64,000 nt of DNA from Proteinivorax tanatarense (GTDB taxonomy: Bacteria > Bacillota > Proteinivoracia > Proteinivoracales > Proteinivoracaceae), in contig NZ_CP158367.1 in assembly GCF_040267685.1 (NCBI RefSeq), positions 1,736,001 to 1,800,000 on the forward strand, read 5' to 3'. The position numbers and the translations under genes are program-made. Position 1 is the first letter of the stretch. Each line of letters starts with the position of its first letter. Of this stretch, positions 53,314-62,596 are shown piece by piece. The notes beneath the pieces are model-generated. The model ran no database searches and was not told the origin of the DNA. It saw nothing but the letters and a program-made list of their open reading frames with translations.

Positions 53314-53889
53314 CTATTGTTTTAACTGAGTGATAGTGTCTACCAGCAGTTTGTGCGGATTAAGGCCTTGTTTTTTTAAATGATAATATGTCCCTAATAA
53401 GCAATGGTATAAACATAAATCCAGATCTTTGTATGCAAGATTTCTTAGTTTACCCACTCCAGTAAAATTTCTCGATGGTTCTATATAGTCTGCCACACAA
53501 ATTATCTTTTCAAACCTTTCCATGTTAGGTGAACCAGTTGTATGATAAAAAACAGCATTTAGGATTTGGCTATCTTTTATGCTAAAATCATATTCCAAAA
53601 TTTTACTTGCTATAGGTCCATGTAACAAACTAGCTGGATATAGTCTTTGGAGATTATCAATCTCTAATTGATATTTATCTGCTAACTTTAAAATTCTTGT
53701 ATTCGAGAATTCTCTTGCTATATCATGGGCAATACCTGCTAAATAAGCTTTTTTATGATCTACACCAAATTTTTTAGCTAATACTATAGATTCTTTAGCT
53801 ACTAATACTGAATGCAGATACCTCGCTGACGTTAGTTTATGGCATGCATACTGATCTAATTTTTTAATAGCAATGTTAATGTCATCCAA
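53314..53889 (-). CDS. yqeK: HD domain hydrolase YqeK (Ap4A hydrolase)
   Basis: This enzyme hydrolyses diadenosine tetraphosphate to ADP in Firmicutes. The 191-residue protein has an HD domain: H in SARYLHSVLVAKESI, then YLAGIAHDIAREF, LLHGPIASKI and HTTGSPNM. It overlaps nadD by 8 bases. Confidence 0.93.
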   Translation of the reverse strand: MDDINIAIKKLDQYACHKLTSARYLHSVLVAKESIVLAKKFGVDHKKAYLAGIAHDIAREFSNTRILKLADKYQLEIDNLQRLYPASLLHGPIASKILEYDFSIKDSQILNAVFYHTTGSPNMERFEKIICVADYIEPSRNFTGVGKLRNLAYKDLDLCLYHCLLGTYYHLKKQGLNPHKLLVDTITQLKQ

Positions 53890-54457
53890 TGTAAAGTTCC
53901 TCTTTTTCTATATATTGTTCTACTTTTGGATGTAATATATATTTGCATGATTTATTTGCAGCTACTCTTTTGCGAACTTCAGTTGATGATAATCCTACTA
54001 TAGGGGTATCTACCATAACGAAGTTCTCAGCATCAAACTTTTGGAACACGTTTTGAAAATCAATATCATTTCTTCTAGCAATAATCATTTTGCAGTGGTT
54101 CAATATACCCATTGGGTTTCTCCAATTAGGTAAGTCAACTAAAGAGTCAGCTCCTGCAAAAAAATAGAGTTGGTCAGTTTTTGTGCTAAAATGTTTTACA
54201 GTCCGGTAAGTATAGTTTGTGCCCTTCTGTTTTAGTTCATAAGTAGAAACTTCAAAAGAAGGATTATCACTAATTGCTAATTCCACCATTTTCAAACGAT
54301 GAATCGACGATGAAACCCCTTTTTTATGAGGTGGCACCCCTGTCGGCAAAAAAGTAATTTTCCCAGCTCCGATACTTTCTTTTACATGCTCAGCAATAAT
54401 TAGATGGCCAATGTGAATTGGGTCAAATGTTCCACCAAAAAGTACAATACTTGACAT
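53882..54457 (-). CDS. nadD: Nicotinate-nucleotide adenylyltransferase NadD
   Basis: This enzyme makes deamido-NAD from NaMN and ATP. The 191-residue protein has FGGTFDPIHIGHL (nucleotidyltransferase HxGH motif) at 7-19, TGVPPHKKG, and the C-terminal GLSSTEVRKRV. It lies 11 bases after yhbY. Confidence 0.96.
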   Translation of the reverse strand: MSSIVLFGGTFDPIHIGHLIIAEHVKESIGAGKITFLPTGVPPHKKGVSSSIHRLKMVELAISDNPSFEVSTYELKQKGTNYTYRTVKHFSTKTDQLYFFAGADSLVDLPNWRNPMGILNHCKMIIARRNDIDFQNVFQKFDAENFVMVDTPIVGLSSTEVRKRVAANKSCKYILHPKVEQYIEKEELYIG

Positions 54458-54468
54458 TATACCACTTC

Positions 54469-54759
54469 CTACGGTAAATCGATTTGTTTTTTCTCTTTAG
54501 ATTCCTTATAAAGGGTTATAATACTTCCTAAGATTTGAACAACATAGCTATTCGTTTGTTGACTAATTTCGTCAGCCAACTCCTTTTTGTCTTGTAAACA
54601 ATTTTTTAAAACCTTAATTTTTATAAGCTCCCTTGCCTCTAAAGCATCGTTTATTTGTTCTATTAAGTTTTCGCTTATTTCGTTTTTACCTATCTGTAAT
54701 ATAGGATCTATTGTATTGGCTTTACTACGCAATAGACTTTTCTGTTTTCCTGTTAACAT
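54469..54759 (-). CDS. yhbY: CRM-domain RNA-binding protein YhbY
   Basis: The 96-residue protein is a single CRM domain with the basic N-terminal KQKSLLRSKANTIDPILQIG and a conserved ALEARELIKIKVLKN helix. YhbY associates with pre-50S ribosomes. It lies between obgE and nadD, the standard position. Confidence 0.95.
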   Translation of the reverse strand: MLTGKQKSLLRSKANTIDPILQIGKNEISENLIEQINDALEARELIKIKVLKNCLQDKKELADEISQQTNSYVVQILGSIITLYKESKEKKQIDLP

Positions 54760-54776
54760 TATTATTCCTCCTCATT

Positions 54777-56048
54777 TTAAACAAAATCGAATTCAAAATC
54801 TGAAATTCTTATGGTGTCCCCTTCAGAGGCACCTTTTTCCCTGAGTGCTTTTACCACTCCACTTTTCTCCATAATTTTATGAAAACGATACAAGCTATCA
54901 TAATTATCCAAATTTGTCATAGCTAAAACCTTTTCGATATGCTCACCTTCTACAACATAAACCCCATTTTCATTTCTTACTGTAAAGTTCTGCTCTTGTA
55001 AATCATCGGTAATTTTATACTCTATATCAAACTTTTTGACTTTTTTAGGAGCCTTTTGCAACTCTTGTAGTGTTGCAATAAGTAGCTCGTCCAATCCTTC
55101 ATTATTCGCAGCTGATACTGGAAAAACAGGATATGATAACCCAGCGGCTTTAAGTTTGCTTTTAAATTGCTTTAATTCCTGTTGTTTTTCCTGAACTAAA
55201 TCAAATTTATTTAGCGCTATCAGCTGAGGTAAGTCCTTTAAAAACTCATTATATTGTACTAACTCCTTATTGATGCTTAAAAAGTCTTTAAAGGGGTCTC
55301 TACCTTCTAACCCTGACATATCAAGGACATGTATTAAAACTTTTGTTCTTTCTATATGTCTTAAAAAACTTAAACCCAGTCCCGCACCTGTGTGAGCCCC
55401 TTCTATAAGTCCAGGGATGTCAGCCATGACAAAGGACTGGTCTTTCACTTTAACAACCCCTAGATTAGGACTGGTTGTTGTAAAATGATAATTTCCAACT
55501 TTAGGTTGAGCTTGACTTACAATAGAAAGAATTGTAGATTTCCCTACATTTGGAAATCCAACTAAACCAACATCGGCTATTAACTTCAATTCTAGCTGAA
55601 TTTCCATTTCCTTTCCTGGCTCACCTTTTTCAGATACTTGCGGGGCCCTTTTAGTGGAAGAAACAAAGCGTGCATTTCCACGGCCTCCTCTCCCTCCTTT
55701 AACGACCATAAACTCTTCATTTTCCTCTGAAAGATCTGCCATTATTTCTCCATTGATATTTCTAACTATTGTACCTACAGGCACTTTAAGTATTAAATTT
55801 TCAGCATTTTTGCCATGTTGTTTTTTCCCTCGTCCATGTGACCCATGATTTGCTCTAAAGTGCTTTTTATACTTATAATCAATTAACGTATTTTCGTTAG
55901 TGGTAGCTCTTAAAACAACATCCCCGCCTCTACCGCCATCTCCTCCATCGGGTCCACCAGCAGGAACAAATTTTTCCCGTCTAAAGGAGGCAGCACCGTT
56001 ACCACCATTTCCCGATGAGACCTGTATCTTTGCTTTATCTACAAACAT
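54777..56048 (-). CDS. obgE: GTPase ObgE/Obg
   Basis: This ribosome-assembly GTPase is also linked with stress and sporulation. The 423-residue protein has the Gly-rich Obg fold (GNGGNGAASFRREKFVPAGG, GGDGGRGGDVVL), the G domain (GFPNVGKST near 163-171, ADIPGLIEGA, NKFD) and a C-terminal OCT domain (about 345-423). Preceded by the spo0B-like gene as in Bacillus. Confidence 0.97.
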   Translation of the reverse strand: MFVDKAKIQVSSGNGGNGAASFRREKFVPAGGPDGGDGGRGGDVVLRATTNENTLIDYKYKKHFRANHGSHGRGKKQHGKNAENLILKVPVGTIVRNINGEIMADLSEENEEFMVVKGGRGGRGNARFVSSTKRAPQVSEKGEPGKEMEIQLELKLIADVGLVGFPNVGKSTILSIVSQAQPKVGNYHFTTTSPNLGVVKVKDQSFVMADIPGLIEGAHTGAGLGLSFLRHIERTKVLIHVLDMSGLEGRDPFKDFLSINKELVQYNEFLKDLPQLIALNKFDLVQEKQQELKQFKSKLKAAGLSYPVFPVSAANNEGLDELLIATLQELQKAPKKVKKFDIEYKITDDLQEQNFTVRNENGVYVVEGEHIEKVLAMTNLDNYDSLYRFHKIMEKSGVVKALREKGASEGDTIRISDFEFDFV

Positions 56049-56067
56049 CTATTACAACCCCTTTATA

Positions 56068-56523
56068 TCAAAAAGATTTAGAGTATCCATCATAGAATAT
56101 CTCTACCAAATCTTTATCGATGTCAATTTCTATTTTGTTAAAGCGTAACTTTCTAATATATATTATTGCCCTTAGTAAGCTTTTAAACATAGATAGATTA
56201 TAATTTTTCATTTGTGCGTTAACAAAAATATCAAAACAACTAGCTTTTTTTTGCACTTCAGAGTATAAAAATAAAAAGAGTAACTGAAAAATGAAACTTG
56301 AATTATTTACGTTAGTAAAGGTTTTGAGCTTTTCTTGAATATTTATAATGCTTTCATCAGTCAATTTTCTTTTGTTTAAAATTAAATACCCTTTTATTAA
56401 CTGTACATCATTTGCTATATCATGCCTAAAAATAGCATATAGTTTTGATTGAATAAAATTTATAATAAGCAATAACATAACTAAAGTTATTAAAATAAAG
56501 AGTAAAACAAACAATTTCTCCAC
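56068..56523 (-). CDS. Spo0B-like protein with N-terminal membrane helix
   Basis: The 151-residue protein has a hydrophobic helix (about 5-24) and then FRHDIANDVQLIKGYLIL, which matches the phospho-accepting His helix of Spo0B (His34). In Bacillus, Spo0B passes phosphate from Spo0F to Spo0A; clostridia mostly lack a full phosphorelay. It is shorter than Bacillus Spo0B (about 190 residues), and the C-terminal ATPase-like part is reduced. The position between rpmA and obg is exactly that of spo0B, which supports orthology, but the function here is uncertain. Confidence 0.75.
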   Translation of the reverse strand: MEKLFVLLFILITLVMLLLIINFIQSKLYAIFRHDIANDVQLIKGYLILNKRKLTDESIINIQEKLKTFTNVNNSSFIFQLLFLFLYSEVQKKASCFDIFVNAQMKNYNLSMFKSLLRAIIYIRKLRFNKIEIDIDKDLVEIFYDGYSKSF

Positions 56524-56582
56524 TCCTTTACTGCTGCCTTATATTACTTTCGCTAGAAAGGGTGGTTATCCCTGCACAAATT

Positions 56583-56616
56583 AAAATAAAACCCGGCATG
56601 TTAGCCGGGTTTTATT
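56583..56616 (-). terminator. Terminator after rpmA
   Basis: The stem ATAAAACCCGGC / GCCGGGTTTTAT with a 6-nt loop lies next to the rpmA stop and ends the rplU-prp-rpmA operon before the spo0B-like gene. Confidence 0.88.
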
Positions 56617-56911
56617 AACTACCTATTGCTTCAGTCACTGGAGAAATAGAAGCTATTTTTCTATTTTTCCCTTTTGATTGAAAGCTTACAACACCATCTG
56701 TTTTGGCAAAAAGTGTATCGTCACCGCCAATGCCAACATTTTGTCCTGGATGAATCTTAGTTCCTCGTTGACGAACGATAATTGAGCCAGCAGTTACAAA
56801 CTGTCCAGCTTGTCTTTTTACTCCAAGCCTTTTGGAAATACTATCTCGACCGTTTTTAGAGCTACCAACACCCTTTTTCTGTGCAAATAATTGAAGGTTA
56901 AATTTAAGCAT
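56615..56911 (-). CDS. rpmA: 50S ribosomal protein L27 (precursor form)
   Basis: The 98-residue protein has an N-terminal extension [10 protein letters not shown] before [14 protein letters not shown]; the rest is the standard L27 ([19 protein letters not shown] in outline, [14 protein letters not shown]). In Firmicutes this extension is removed by Prp so that the mature N-terminus can reach the peptidyl-transferase centre. The gene for Prp lies just upstream. Confidence 0.97.
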   Translation of the reverse strand: MLKFNLQLFAQKKGVGSSKNGRDSISKRLGVKRQAGQFVTAGSIIVRQRGTKIHPGQNVGIGGDDTLFAKTDGVVSFQSKGKNRKIASISPVTEAIGS

Positions 56912-56926
56912 ACTAAGCCACCTCCT

Positions 56927-57262
56927 TTAGTTTTCTATTACGTTAACTAATATATACTGTCCATATTGCTTCTCAATTTCTTTTAAACCTATTAGCATAT
57001 GTTCTGTAATAAGGTTTACACTTTCTTGTAATAATGGTGACAAGTTGTTGGGATAAACAACCCGCAGATAACCCTTTTCATCATCAACTTCAATATTTAA
57101 ATTTAAGTTCAGTTTCTTTTCTAAAGTTATAGCAGTAGTCTGGGTTAATGATGATGCCCCTGCACAAACTATGTCATTTCCCCTATCAGCATATCGTGAA
57201 TGCCCTTTGACAACATAACCTGAAAAATCCTTGCCATCCTTAAGAATCTTAACCTTAATCAT
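56927..57262 (-). CDS. prp: Ribosomal-processing cysteine protease Prp
   Basis: This cysteine protease cleaves the N-terminal extension of L27. The 111-residue protein has the catalytic His21 (GHSRYADRGND) and Cys33 (IVCAGASSL). It lies between rplU and rpmA, 2 and 15 bases away, as in other Firmicutes, so enzyme and substrate are made together. Confidence 0.95.
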   Translation of the reverse strand: MIKVKILKDGKDFSGYVVKGHSRYADRGNDIVCAGASSLTQTTAITLEKKLNLNLNIEVDDEKGYLRVVYPNNLSPLLQESVNLITEHMLIGLKEIEKQYGQYILVNVIEN

Positions 57263-57264
57263 AA

Positions 57265-57576
57265 CTATGCATCAATTTTTTCAATTAGAATTTTAGTGAA
57301 AGGCTGACGATGTCCTTGCTTTTTGCGATATTTTTTTCTGCGCTTAAACTTAAAAATGTAAACTTTTTTAGCTTTATCATGCTCTAATACTTTAGCTTGT
57401 ACTTTAGCCCCTTCCACTAAAGGAGTTCCAACTTTAAAGTCTTCTCCATTAGCAACGGCTAATACATCATTAAGCTCAACAGTTTCGTCAACTTCAGCAG
57501 CAAGTTTTTCAATTTTAATTACATCACCTTCTGAAACCTTATACTGCTTTCCACCAGTTTTAATAACTGCGTACAT
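57265..57576 (-). CDS. rplU: 50S ribosomal protein L21
   Basis: The 103-residue protein has [18 protein letters not shown], a [19 protein letters not shown] basic loop and the [14 protein letters not shown] tail. It is a large-subunit protein binding 23S rRNA. The ATG follows AGGAGGTG. Its mRNA leader and promoter are listed separately. Confidence 0.97.
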   Translation of the reverse strand: MYAVIKTGGKQYKVSEGDVIKIEKLAAEVDETVELNDVLAVANGEDFKVGTPLVEGAKVQAKVLEHDKAKKVYIFKFKRRKKYRKKQGHRQPFTKILIEKIDA

Positions 57577-57662
57577 TTGTACACACCTCCTAGACCATAC
57601 TCGCCAACATTAGGTACCTACTCTATAGGTTTAGAAACCCAAGCTGTGCGGCTACAACATTA
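57577..57662 (-). ncRNA. Probable L21 leader of the rplU mRNA
   Basis: The 5' UTR between the promoter and rplU is about 85 bases. It contains GCCGCACAGC, a GGGTTT-CT-AAACC hairpin and a TAGGTACCTA element. A leader RNA is known before rplU in Firmicutes (L21 leader) and this segment resembles it. I could not verify the fold, so confidence is moderate. Confidence 0.5.
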
Positions 57663-57666
57663 ATAA

Positions 57667-57695
57667 ATATTATCATAATTATTCACTTTAGTCAA
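57667..57695 (-). promoter_or_regulatory. Sigma-A promoter of rplU-prp-rpmA
   Basis: The minus strand has TTGACT (57690-57695), 17 bases and TAATAT (57667-57672). It overlaps the last codons of rng. Confidence 0.75.
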
Positions 57696-59118
57696 ACGCC
57701 ATTATTTCAAATCCGTCTTCTTTCTTTATCTCCTCTAAAATCAAATGGCAATTTAGTTCCTCCTCAAGCTGACACTTTTTGTCAGTTAAAAAGCGTAGCT
57801 TAGGACAATTCGCTTTTATTTTATATGCCTTGCTAGGGTTTAAAAAAACATAGTTTTTAATTTTATCTTCTAAAAACATATTTTCTGTAAATTGATTCAT
57901 CAACCTACCATTTCCGTTACATGTAGGGCATTTTTGTTGCATGGCATTGTAAATTCCTTTTCTAATCTTTTTACGAGTAATCTCCACAAGCCCCAGCTGC
58001 GTAATTCCTAATATTTGACCTTTAGTATGATCTTTTTTCATTTCTTCCTCTAAAAGCCTTAGTATAAGCTCTTTGTGCTCATCCTTTGGCATATCAATAA
58101 AATCAATTATAATAATTCCACTTAGATCCCTTAACCTAATTTGCCTACATATTTCGGCAGCAGCTTCAATGTTTGTCCGTATTACTGTGTCTTCCAAGTT
58201 TTTACTTCCCACAAATTTCCCTGTATTTACATCAATTACTGTTAAAGCTTCTAGCTGGTCGATAATTAAATAACCGCCACTTTTAAGCCAAATTTTTCTA
58301 TCAAAGGCTTTCTGCAGTTCTTTATCAATGCCAAATTGATAAAAAATGGGGTTTTTAAGAGTATATAGCTTTACTTTATCTATTAACTTAGGGCTTTTTA
58401 TGCTCAGTATATTGCGTATTTTATTGTATTGTGTTTTGTCATCAATATAAAGGTAGTCTACTTGTTTATCAAAAAGGTCCCTTAAAGCTCTCCCAACCAA
58501 ATCTAAATCACTAAAGACCATTGACGGACTAGTATAACTTTTATAATTATCTTCGATATTACTCCAAAGTCCAAGTAAAAAATCTAAATCTTTGTGAAGT
58601 TTTTCTTCAGCTATACCTTCAGCAACGGTCCGTATAATTATACCATAATGTTGGTGTTTTATTCTTTCAGCTATAGACTTAAGTCTATTTCTTTCGTATT
58701 CATCCTCAATTCTACGTGAAATACCAATATAGTTATTAAAAGGCATTAACACCAAATAACGACCTGGAACCGTCAAATTACAGGTTATTCTAGCTCCTTT
58801 TGTTCCCATTTGTTCTTTTGTTACCTGAACTAGGATATCTTGGTTAGGCGTTAATAGCTTTTCAATTTTTTCTTCATTGCTTTCCCGATCATTAGTTAAA
58901 ATATCCCCTACATATAAAAAGGCATTTTTAGAAAAACCTATATCCACAAATGCAGCTTGCATGCCTGGTAAGATATCCTTTACCTTTCCTTTATAAATGT
59001 TACCTACTTTTTGGGAGTTTTCCTCTTGCTCTACATAAAACTCTACTAACTTTTCATCTTCTCGTAAAGCAACTCTTACGTTATCATCATGGTAGCTAAT
59101 TACTATTTCCTTTTTCAA
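57688..59118 (-). CDS. rng: Ribonuclease E/G family protein
   Basis: This endoribonuclease acts on 5'-monophosphorylated RNA in mRNA turnover and rRNA processing. With the TTG start at 59118 behind AGGGGGG it has about 476 residues. An S1 domain lies at about 35-110 (NIYKGKVKDILPGMQAAFVDIGF). The catalytic DNase-I-like domain has metal-binding Asp residues in DVNTGKFVG and IIIIDFIDM, and the Zn-link CPTCNGNGR carries a C-x2-C. The first ATG (59133) lacks a site. It lies between the DUF2344 gene and rplU, a conserved order. Confidence 0.93.
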   Translation of the reverse strand: MKKEIVISYHDDNVRVALREDEKLVEFYVEQEENSQKVGNIYKGKVKDILPGMQAAFVDIGFSKNAFLYVGDILTNDRESNEEKIEKLLTPNQDILVQVTKEQMGTKGARITCNLTVPGRYLVLMPFNNYIGISRRIEDEYERNRLKSIAERIKHQHYGIIIRTVAEGIAEEKLHKDLDFLLGLWSNIEDNYKSYTSPSMVFSDLDLVGRALRDLFDKQVDYLYIDDKTQYNKIRNILSIKSPKLIDKVKLYTLKNPIFYQFGIDKELQKAFDRKIWLKSGGYLIIDQLEALTVIDVNTGKFVGSKNLEDTVIRTNIEAAAEICRQIRLRDLSGIIIIDFIDMPKDEHKELILRLLEEEMKKDHTKGQILGITQLGLVEITRKKIRKGIYNAMQQKCPTCNGNGRLMNQFTENMFLEDKIKNYVFLNPSKAYKIKANCPKLRFLTDKKCQLEEELNCHLILEEIKKEDGFEIMAFD

Positions 59119-59139
59119 ACTATCCCCCCTCATGTGCTT

Positions 59140-59799
59140 TTACATTTCAGCTTTTTCTAACCACTTAAAGGGCGCAACTAACTTCTCTTCTATTCTAAAA
59201 TAAGTCTCTTTTTTATGCAGCTGAAAGTTCTTTACATTTAGTGCCAGCAAAAGTTCTGCCGGTCTTAAATTTTGCTCACTTCCCTGAGCTATTAAAAAGG
59301 ATAGTCCTGTGTTTTCTTGTTTGATCTCATATACTAAAGGCCTGATGTTTATTTCTCTAGTTTTCCTTTTGGACTCCCTTGTTATTATAACATCTCTTTT
59401 CTGCAAAAAGTCAACTAATTTTTCTTTAGGGAGGGAGAAGTCAGTAAATGCGTTGTATTGTGCAGCTTTTACTAAAGAACCTAAGGTTGGCATTTTTCCA
59501 TGCAATTTCCTTACACCACTTATGCCCAACCCAATAGGTAAAGCCTTATTTAACTCATCTTCTAAGTGTATTTCTGACCATTCTTCAGTTAAAGCAATTT
59601 CTACATATTCACCTTTACTGGTTACACCTAAAGATAAAGGAGTAGCAAAGCTAACTTTAGGTCTTTTGTTAAATCCCTTAGTGTATTCTACTGGTATCTG
59701 TCCCCTTCTAAAAGTTCTTTCAATAGCTCTTAAAATATCTAAGTGGGAGATAAACCGTGCCTCTTCTCCCTTAACATATTTTAACCAATATTTAGGCAT
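59140..59799 (-). CDS. DUF2344 protein (TIGR03936-like)
   Basis: The 219-residue protein matches the DUF2344 family (LKYVKGEEARFISHLDILRAIERTFRRGQIPVEYT, then RPKVSFATPLSLGVTSKGEYVEI). Such proteins are encoded next to, or fused with, the TIGR03960 radical-SAM enzyme, and the two genes overlap by 8 bases here. Function is unknown. An RNA or tRNA modification link is only guessed from the neighbourhood of ribosomal genes and RNase G. Confidence 0.9.
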   Translation of the reverse strand: MPKYWLKYVKGEEARFISHLDILRAIERTFRRGQIPVEYTKGFNKRPKVSFATPLSLGVTSKGEYVEIALTEEWSEIHLEDELNKALPIGLGISGVRKLHGKMPTLGSLVKAAQYNAFTDFSLPKEKLVDFLQKRDVIITRESKRKTREINIRPLVYEIKQENTGLSFLIAQGSEQNLRPAELLLALNVKNFQLHKKETYFRIEEKLVAPFKWLEKAEM

Positions 59800-61657
59800 T
59801 ATCTCCCCTCCTAACTTTCTTGGTGTCGTAGCCTAAATTTTTGCATATACCACAACCACTACATTTGTCAAATGAACAATCTTCAGTTATCAGTTGCTTA
59901 TATGCTTTTTTATATTCTTTTTGCATATAGTGTTTATCAACACCAGAAGATATATGATCCCATGGAAGCACTGCATCAACATCCCACATGCCATAGGCAT
60001 ATTTTTGTGGGTTTACATTTGCCTCTGCAAAGCTCTCCATCCATTTTTCATAGTTAAAGTGGTTGTCCCAACCATCTAATTTGCACCCTTTTTCCCAAGC
60101 GGCATACAAAACATCGGAGAGTTCTCTTCCCCCCCTTGCAAAAACTGCTTCTATAAAGCTAATTCTAGTATCATGCCAGTTATAAGTAATCTGTTTGGAT
60201 CTAAGCTTATCTTTTAAATAATCTTGTCTGCTTGCAAGTTCTTTTTGTGACATTTGAGGAAGCCATTGGAAAGGAGTATGAGCTTTGGGAACAAATGATG
60301 ATGTGCTAACAGTTACTTGCAGTTTTCCTTTTTTCCCATGGACATCTTTATAAGCTTTTATTACCTTAAAAGCTAAGTCAACTATACCATCTAGGTCTTT
60401 GTATGTTTCAGTAGGTAACCCAATCATAAAATAAAGTTTTACTTTATGCCATCCAGAGTTAAATGCTTCTGTAACAGCATTTATTAAGTTTTGCTCAGTT
60501 ACATTTTTGTTAATAACATCTCGCAATCTTTGAGTACCTGCTTCAGGCGCAAAGGTTAAACCAGTTTTTCGCACTTGCTGCACCATTTCAGCTAACTGTA
60601 TCGAAAAAGAATCAACCCTTAAAGAAGGAAGAGAAATACCAACGTTTTGTTGTTGGTGTTTTTCCATAAGCTTTTCTACTAATTGATTAATCTGTGAATA
60701 ATCTGCACTACTTAAAGAACTTAAGGAAATTTCCCCATATCCTGTACTTCTAATTAATTTTTCCGCTTGGCTAACTAACACATCCATAGACTTTTCTCTA
60801 ACTGGCCTATAAAGCATTCCGGCCTGACAAAATCGACAACCTCTAGTACAGCCTCTACAAATTTCAAGCATTATTCTATCATGTACAATCTCCATAAATG
60901 GTACTACTAGTTCTTGTGGAAATGGTGATTTATCAATATCTTTTACAATACGCTTATTTATTTTAGTTGGAATTCCTTCTGCAACTGGGTTCAATCCAGC
61001 AAACTGCCCATTAATATCAGTTGCTTTATACAATGAAGGAACATACACCCCTTCAACATTCACTAAATTTTCTAATAACGTTTCCTTTGAAATACCTTCT
61101 TTCTTTCCCTGTTCTATAACATTTAGCACTTCTAAAGTAACTTCCTCTCCTTCTCCAAGTATAAAAGCATCGATAAACTGATTTAATGGTTCTGGATTAA
61201 ATGCACAGGGACCTCCAGCGATAACTAAGGGGTGTTGATTACTCCTGTCTTTTGTTTTAACTGGCACTTTTCCAAGTTCTAACATCCGTAATATATTGGT
61301 GTAACTCATTTCATACTGTAAAGTGAATCCTATAACATCAAACTCATTTAATGGTCTAAACTCTTCTAACGATGATAATGGAATATTGTTCTCCATTAGT
61401 TTTTCTTCGTAGTCAATCCAAGGCATATTTACTCTTTGAGACCAATATTTAGTTTGACTATTAATAACGTGGTATAAAATTTTAAACCCTAAATGTGACA
61501 TAGCTACTTCATATATATCAGGAAAGGCTAAAAGAACATTTAGATTCATTTCATCCCAATTCTTTTTAACAGAGTTTAACTCACTACCGGTGTATCTAGA
61601 AGGTTTTTCTACTTCATGTAATAATTGATTATAATTGATGTCGTTTAATTGTTTCAT
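59792..61657 (-). CDS. B12-binding-type radical SAM protein (TIGR03960-like)
   Basis: The 621-residue protein has an N-terminal B12-binding-like part (about 20-210, LNVLLAFPDIYEVAMSHLGFKIL), a radical-SAM core with CRGCTRGCRFCQAG near 268-281, and a C-terminal region with a Cys-rich motif CSFDKCSGCGICKNLG near 597-612 that may hold a second cluster or zinc. The family is widespread in anaerobes and always next to DUF2344; its substrate is not known. Confidence 0.92.
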   Translation of the reverse strand: MKQLNDINYNQLLHEVEKPSRYTGSELNSVKKNWDEMNLNVLLAFPDIYEVAMSHLGFKILYHVINSQTKYWSQRVNMPWIDYEEKLMENNIPLSSLEEFRPLNEFDVIGFTLQYEMSYTNILRMLELGKVPVKTKDRSNQHPLVIAGGPCAFNPEPLNQFIDAFILGEGEEVTLEVLNVIEQGKKEGISKETLLENLVNVEGVYVPSLYKATDINGQFAGLNPVAEGIPTKINKRIVKDIDKSPFPQELVVPFMEIVHDRIMLEICRGCTRGCRFCQAGMLYRPVREKSMDVLVSQAEKLIRSTGYGEISLSSLSSADYSQINQLVEKLMEKHQQQNVGISLPSLRVDSFSIQLAEMVQQVRKTGLTFAPEAGTQRLRDVINKNVTEQNLINAVTEAFNSGWHKVKLYFMIGLPTETYKDLDGIVDLAFKVIKAYKDVHGKKGKLQVTVSTSSFVPKAHTPFQWLPQMSQKELASRQDYLKDKLRSKQITYNWHDTRISFIEAVFARGGRELSDVLYAAWEKGCKLDGWDNHFNYEKWMESFAEANVNPQKYAYGMWDVDAVLPWDHISSGVDKHYMQKEYKKAYKQLITEDCSFDKCSGCGICKNLGYDTKKVRRGDNA

Positions 61658-61726
61658 TAAAGGCTCCTCCTAAGTTTTGTCAATGTTTAAATAATAACAC
61701 ATAGCTTATTTTTTGCAAATATATTA

Positions 61727-62590
61727 TTAAAAAACTAACTTCTTTATAGTCAAGTTACCCATGCCACGATTTACAGCTTCAATAACTAAATATTCAGTAA
61801 TAAGATCCACTATCTGGCCGTTATCATCTATAACAATGACAAGAGAAGTGTTTGTAGAGTTTAGCTCTTTTGCCACTTTATAAACTAACGAATCATAATG
61901 AGCCATAATAACTTTTGAGCTGCTTACCTCACCTCGTTTCGGGCAAGCCTTTTTTTGAAAGGATAGATTAAAGGAACTATAAGTTGCTCGAGTGTACTCC
62001 TTTCGAGAAGCTATTATTATAAAAGAACTTAACACCAATAAATAAACTGAATATTCATTTGCATAAAAAAATGAGTATATAGAAATCCCCAATAATAGTA
62101 TTCCACAAAAAAATCCCATTAGAACTGCAAATTTGTTAGCTTGACTCAATGATGTTTTATTTGATAAGTAAGCTCTTAAAACTCTTCCACCATCTAGCGG
62201 GAAAGCTGGAAGTAAGTTAAATAAAAACAATATTAAGTTAGCATTTAAAATAACAGTAAAATAATTTAGATGTGATTTAAATATGAAGCATATAAAGATC
62301 ATAATTAAATTATTAAAGGGGCCAGCTAAAGCAATAAACCATTCATCCCTAGAGTTAAATTCTAGGGGTTGATTTATTACAGCTACCCCTCCTACAGGCA
62401 GTATTTCCACTTTCTCAATATCATAGCCCAATATTTTTGCTACAACTATATGACCAAACTCATGAAACATCACCACAAAAAATAAAATTAAACCTTCAGC
62501 TAAAAGTTGAGTAACAGAAAACAAAATAATGACAACCAAAAAAAGTGGGTTTAAATAAATTTTAACCTTAAATAATTTCATCAAAAACAT
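61727..62590 (-). CDS. spoIVFB: SpoIVFB-like M50 intramembrane metalloprotease
   Basis: This membrane protease activates pro-sigma-K in Bacillus. The 287-residue protein has the zinc motif HEFGH in VVMFHEFGHIVVAKILGYDIEKVE (near 43-47), the LLPAFPLDGGRVLRAYL motif with the third ligand, and six helices. A C-terminal CBS-like domain (about 220-287, KVIMAHYDSLVYKVAKELN) ends the protein. It lies 6 bases after the SpoIVFA-like gene. SpoIVFB needs a regulator such as SpoIVFA. Confidence 0.9.
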   Translation of the reverse strand: MFLMKLFKVKIYLNPLFLVVIILFSVTQLLAEGLILFFVVMFHEFGHIVVAKILGYDIEKVEILPVGGVAVINQPLEFNSRDEWFIALAGPFNNLIMIFICFIFKSHLNYFTVILNANLILFLFNLLPAFPLDGGRVLRAYLSNKTSLSQANKFAVLMGFFCGILLLGISIYSFFYANEYSVYLLVLSSFIIIASRKEYTRATYSSFNLSFQKKACPKRGEVSSSKVIMAHYDSLVYKVAKELNSTNTSLVIVIDDNGQIVDLITEYLVIEAVNRGMGNLTIKKLVF

Positions 62591-62596
62591 AATTTT

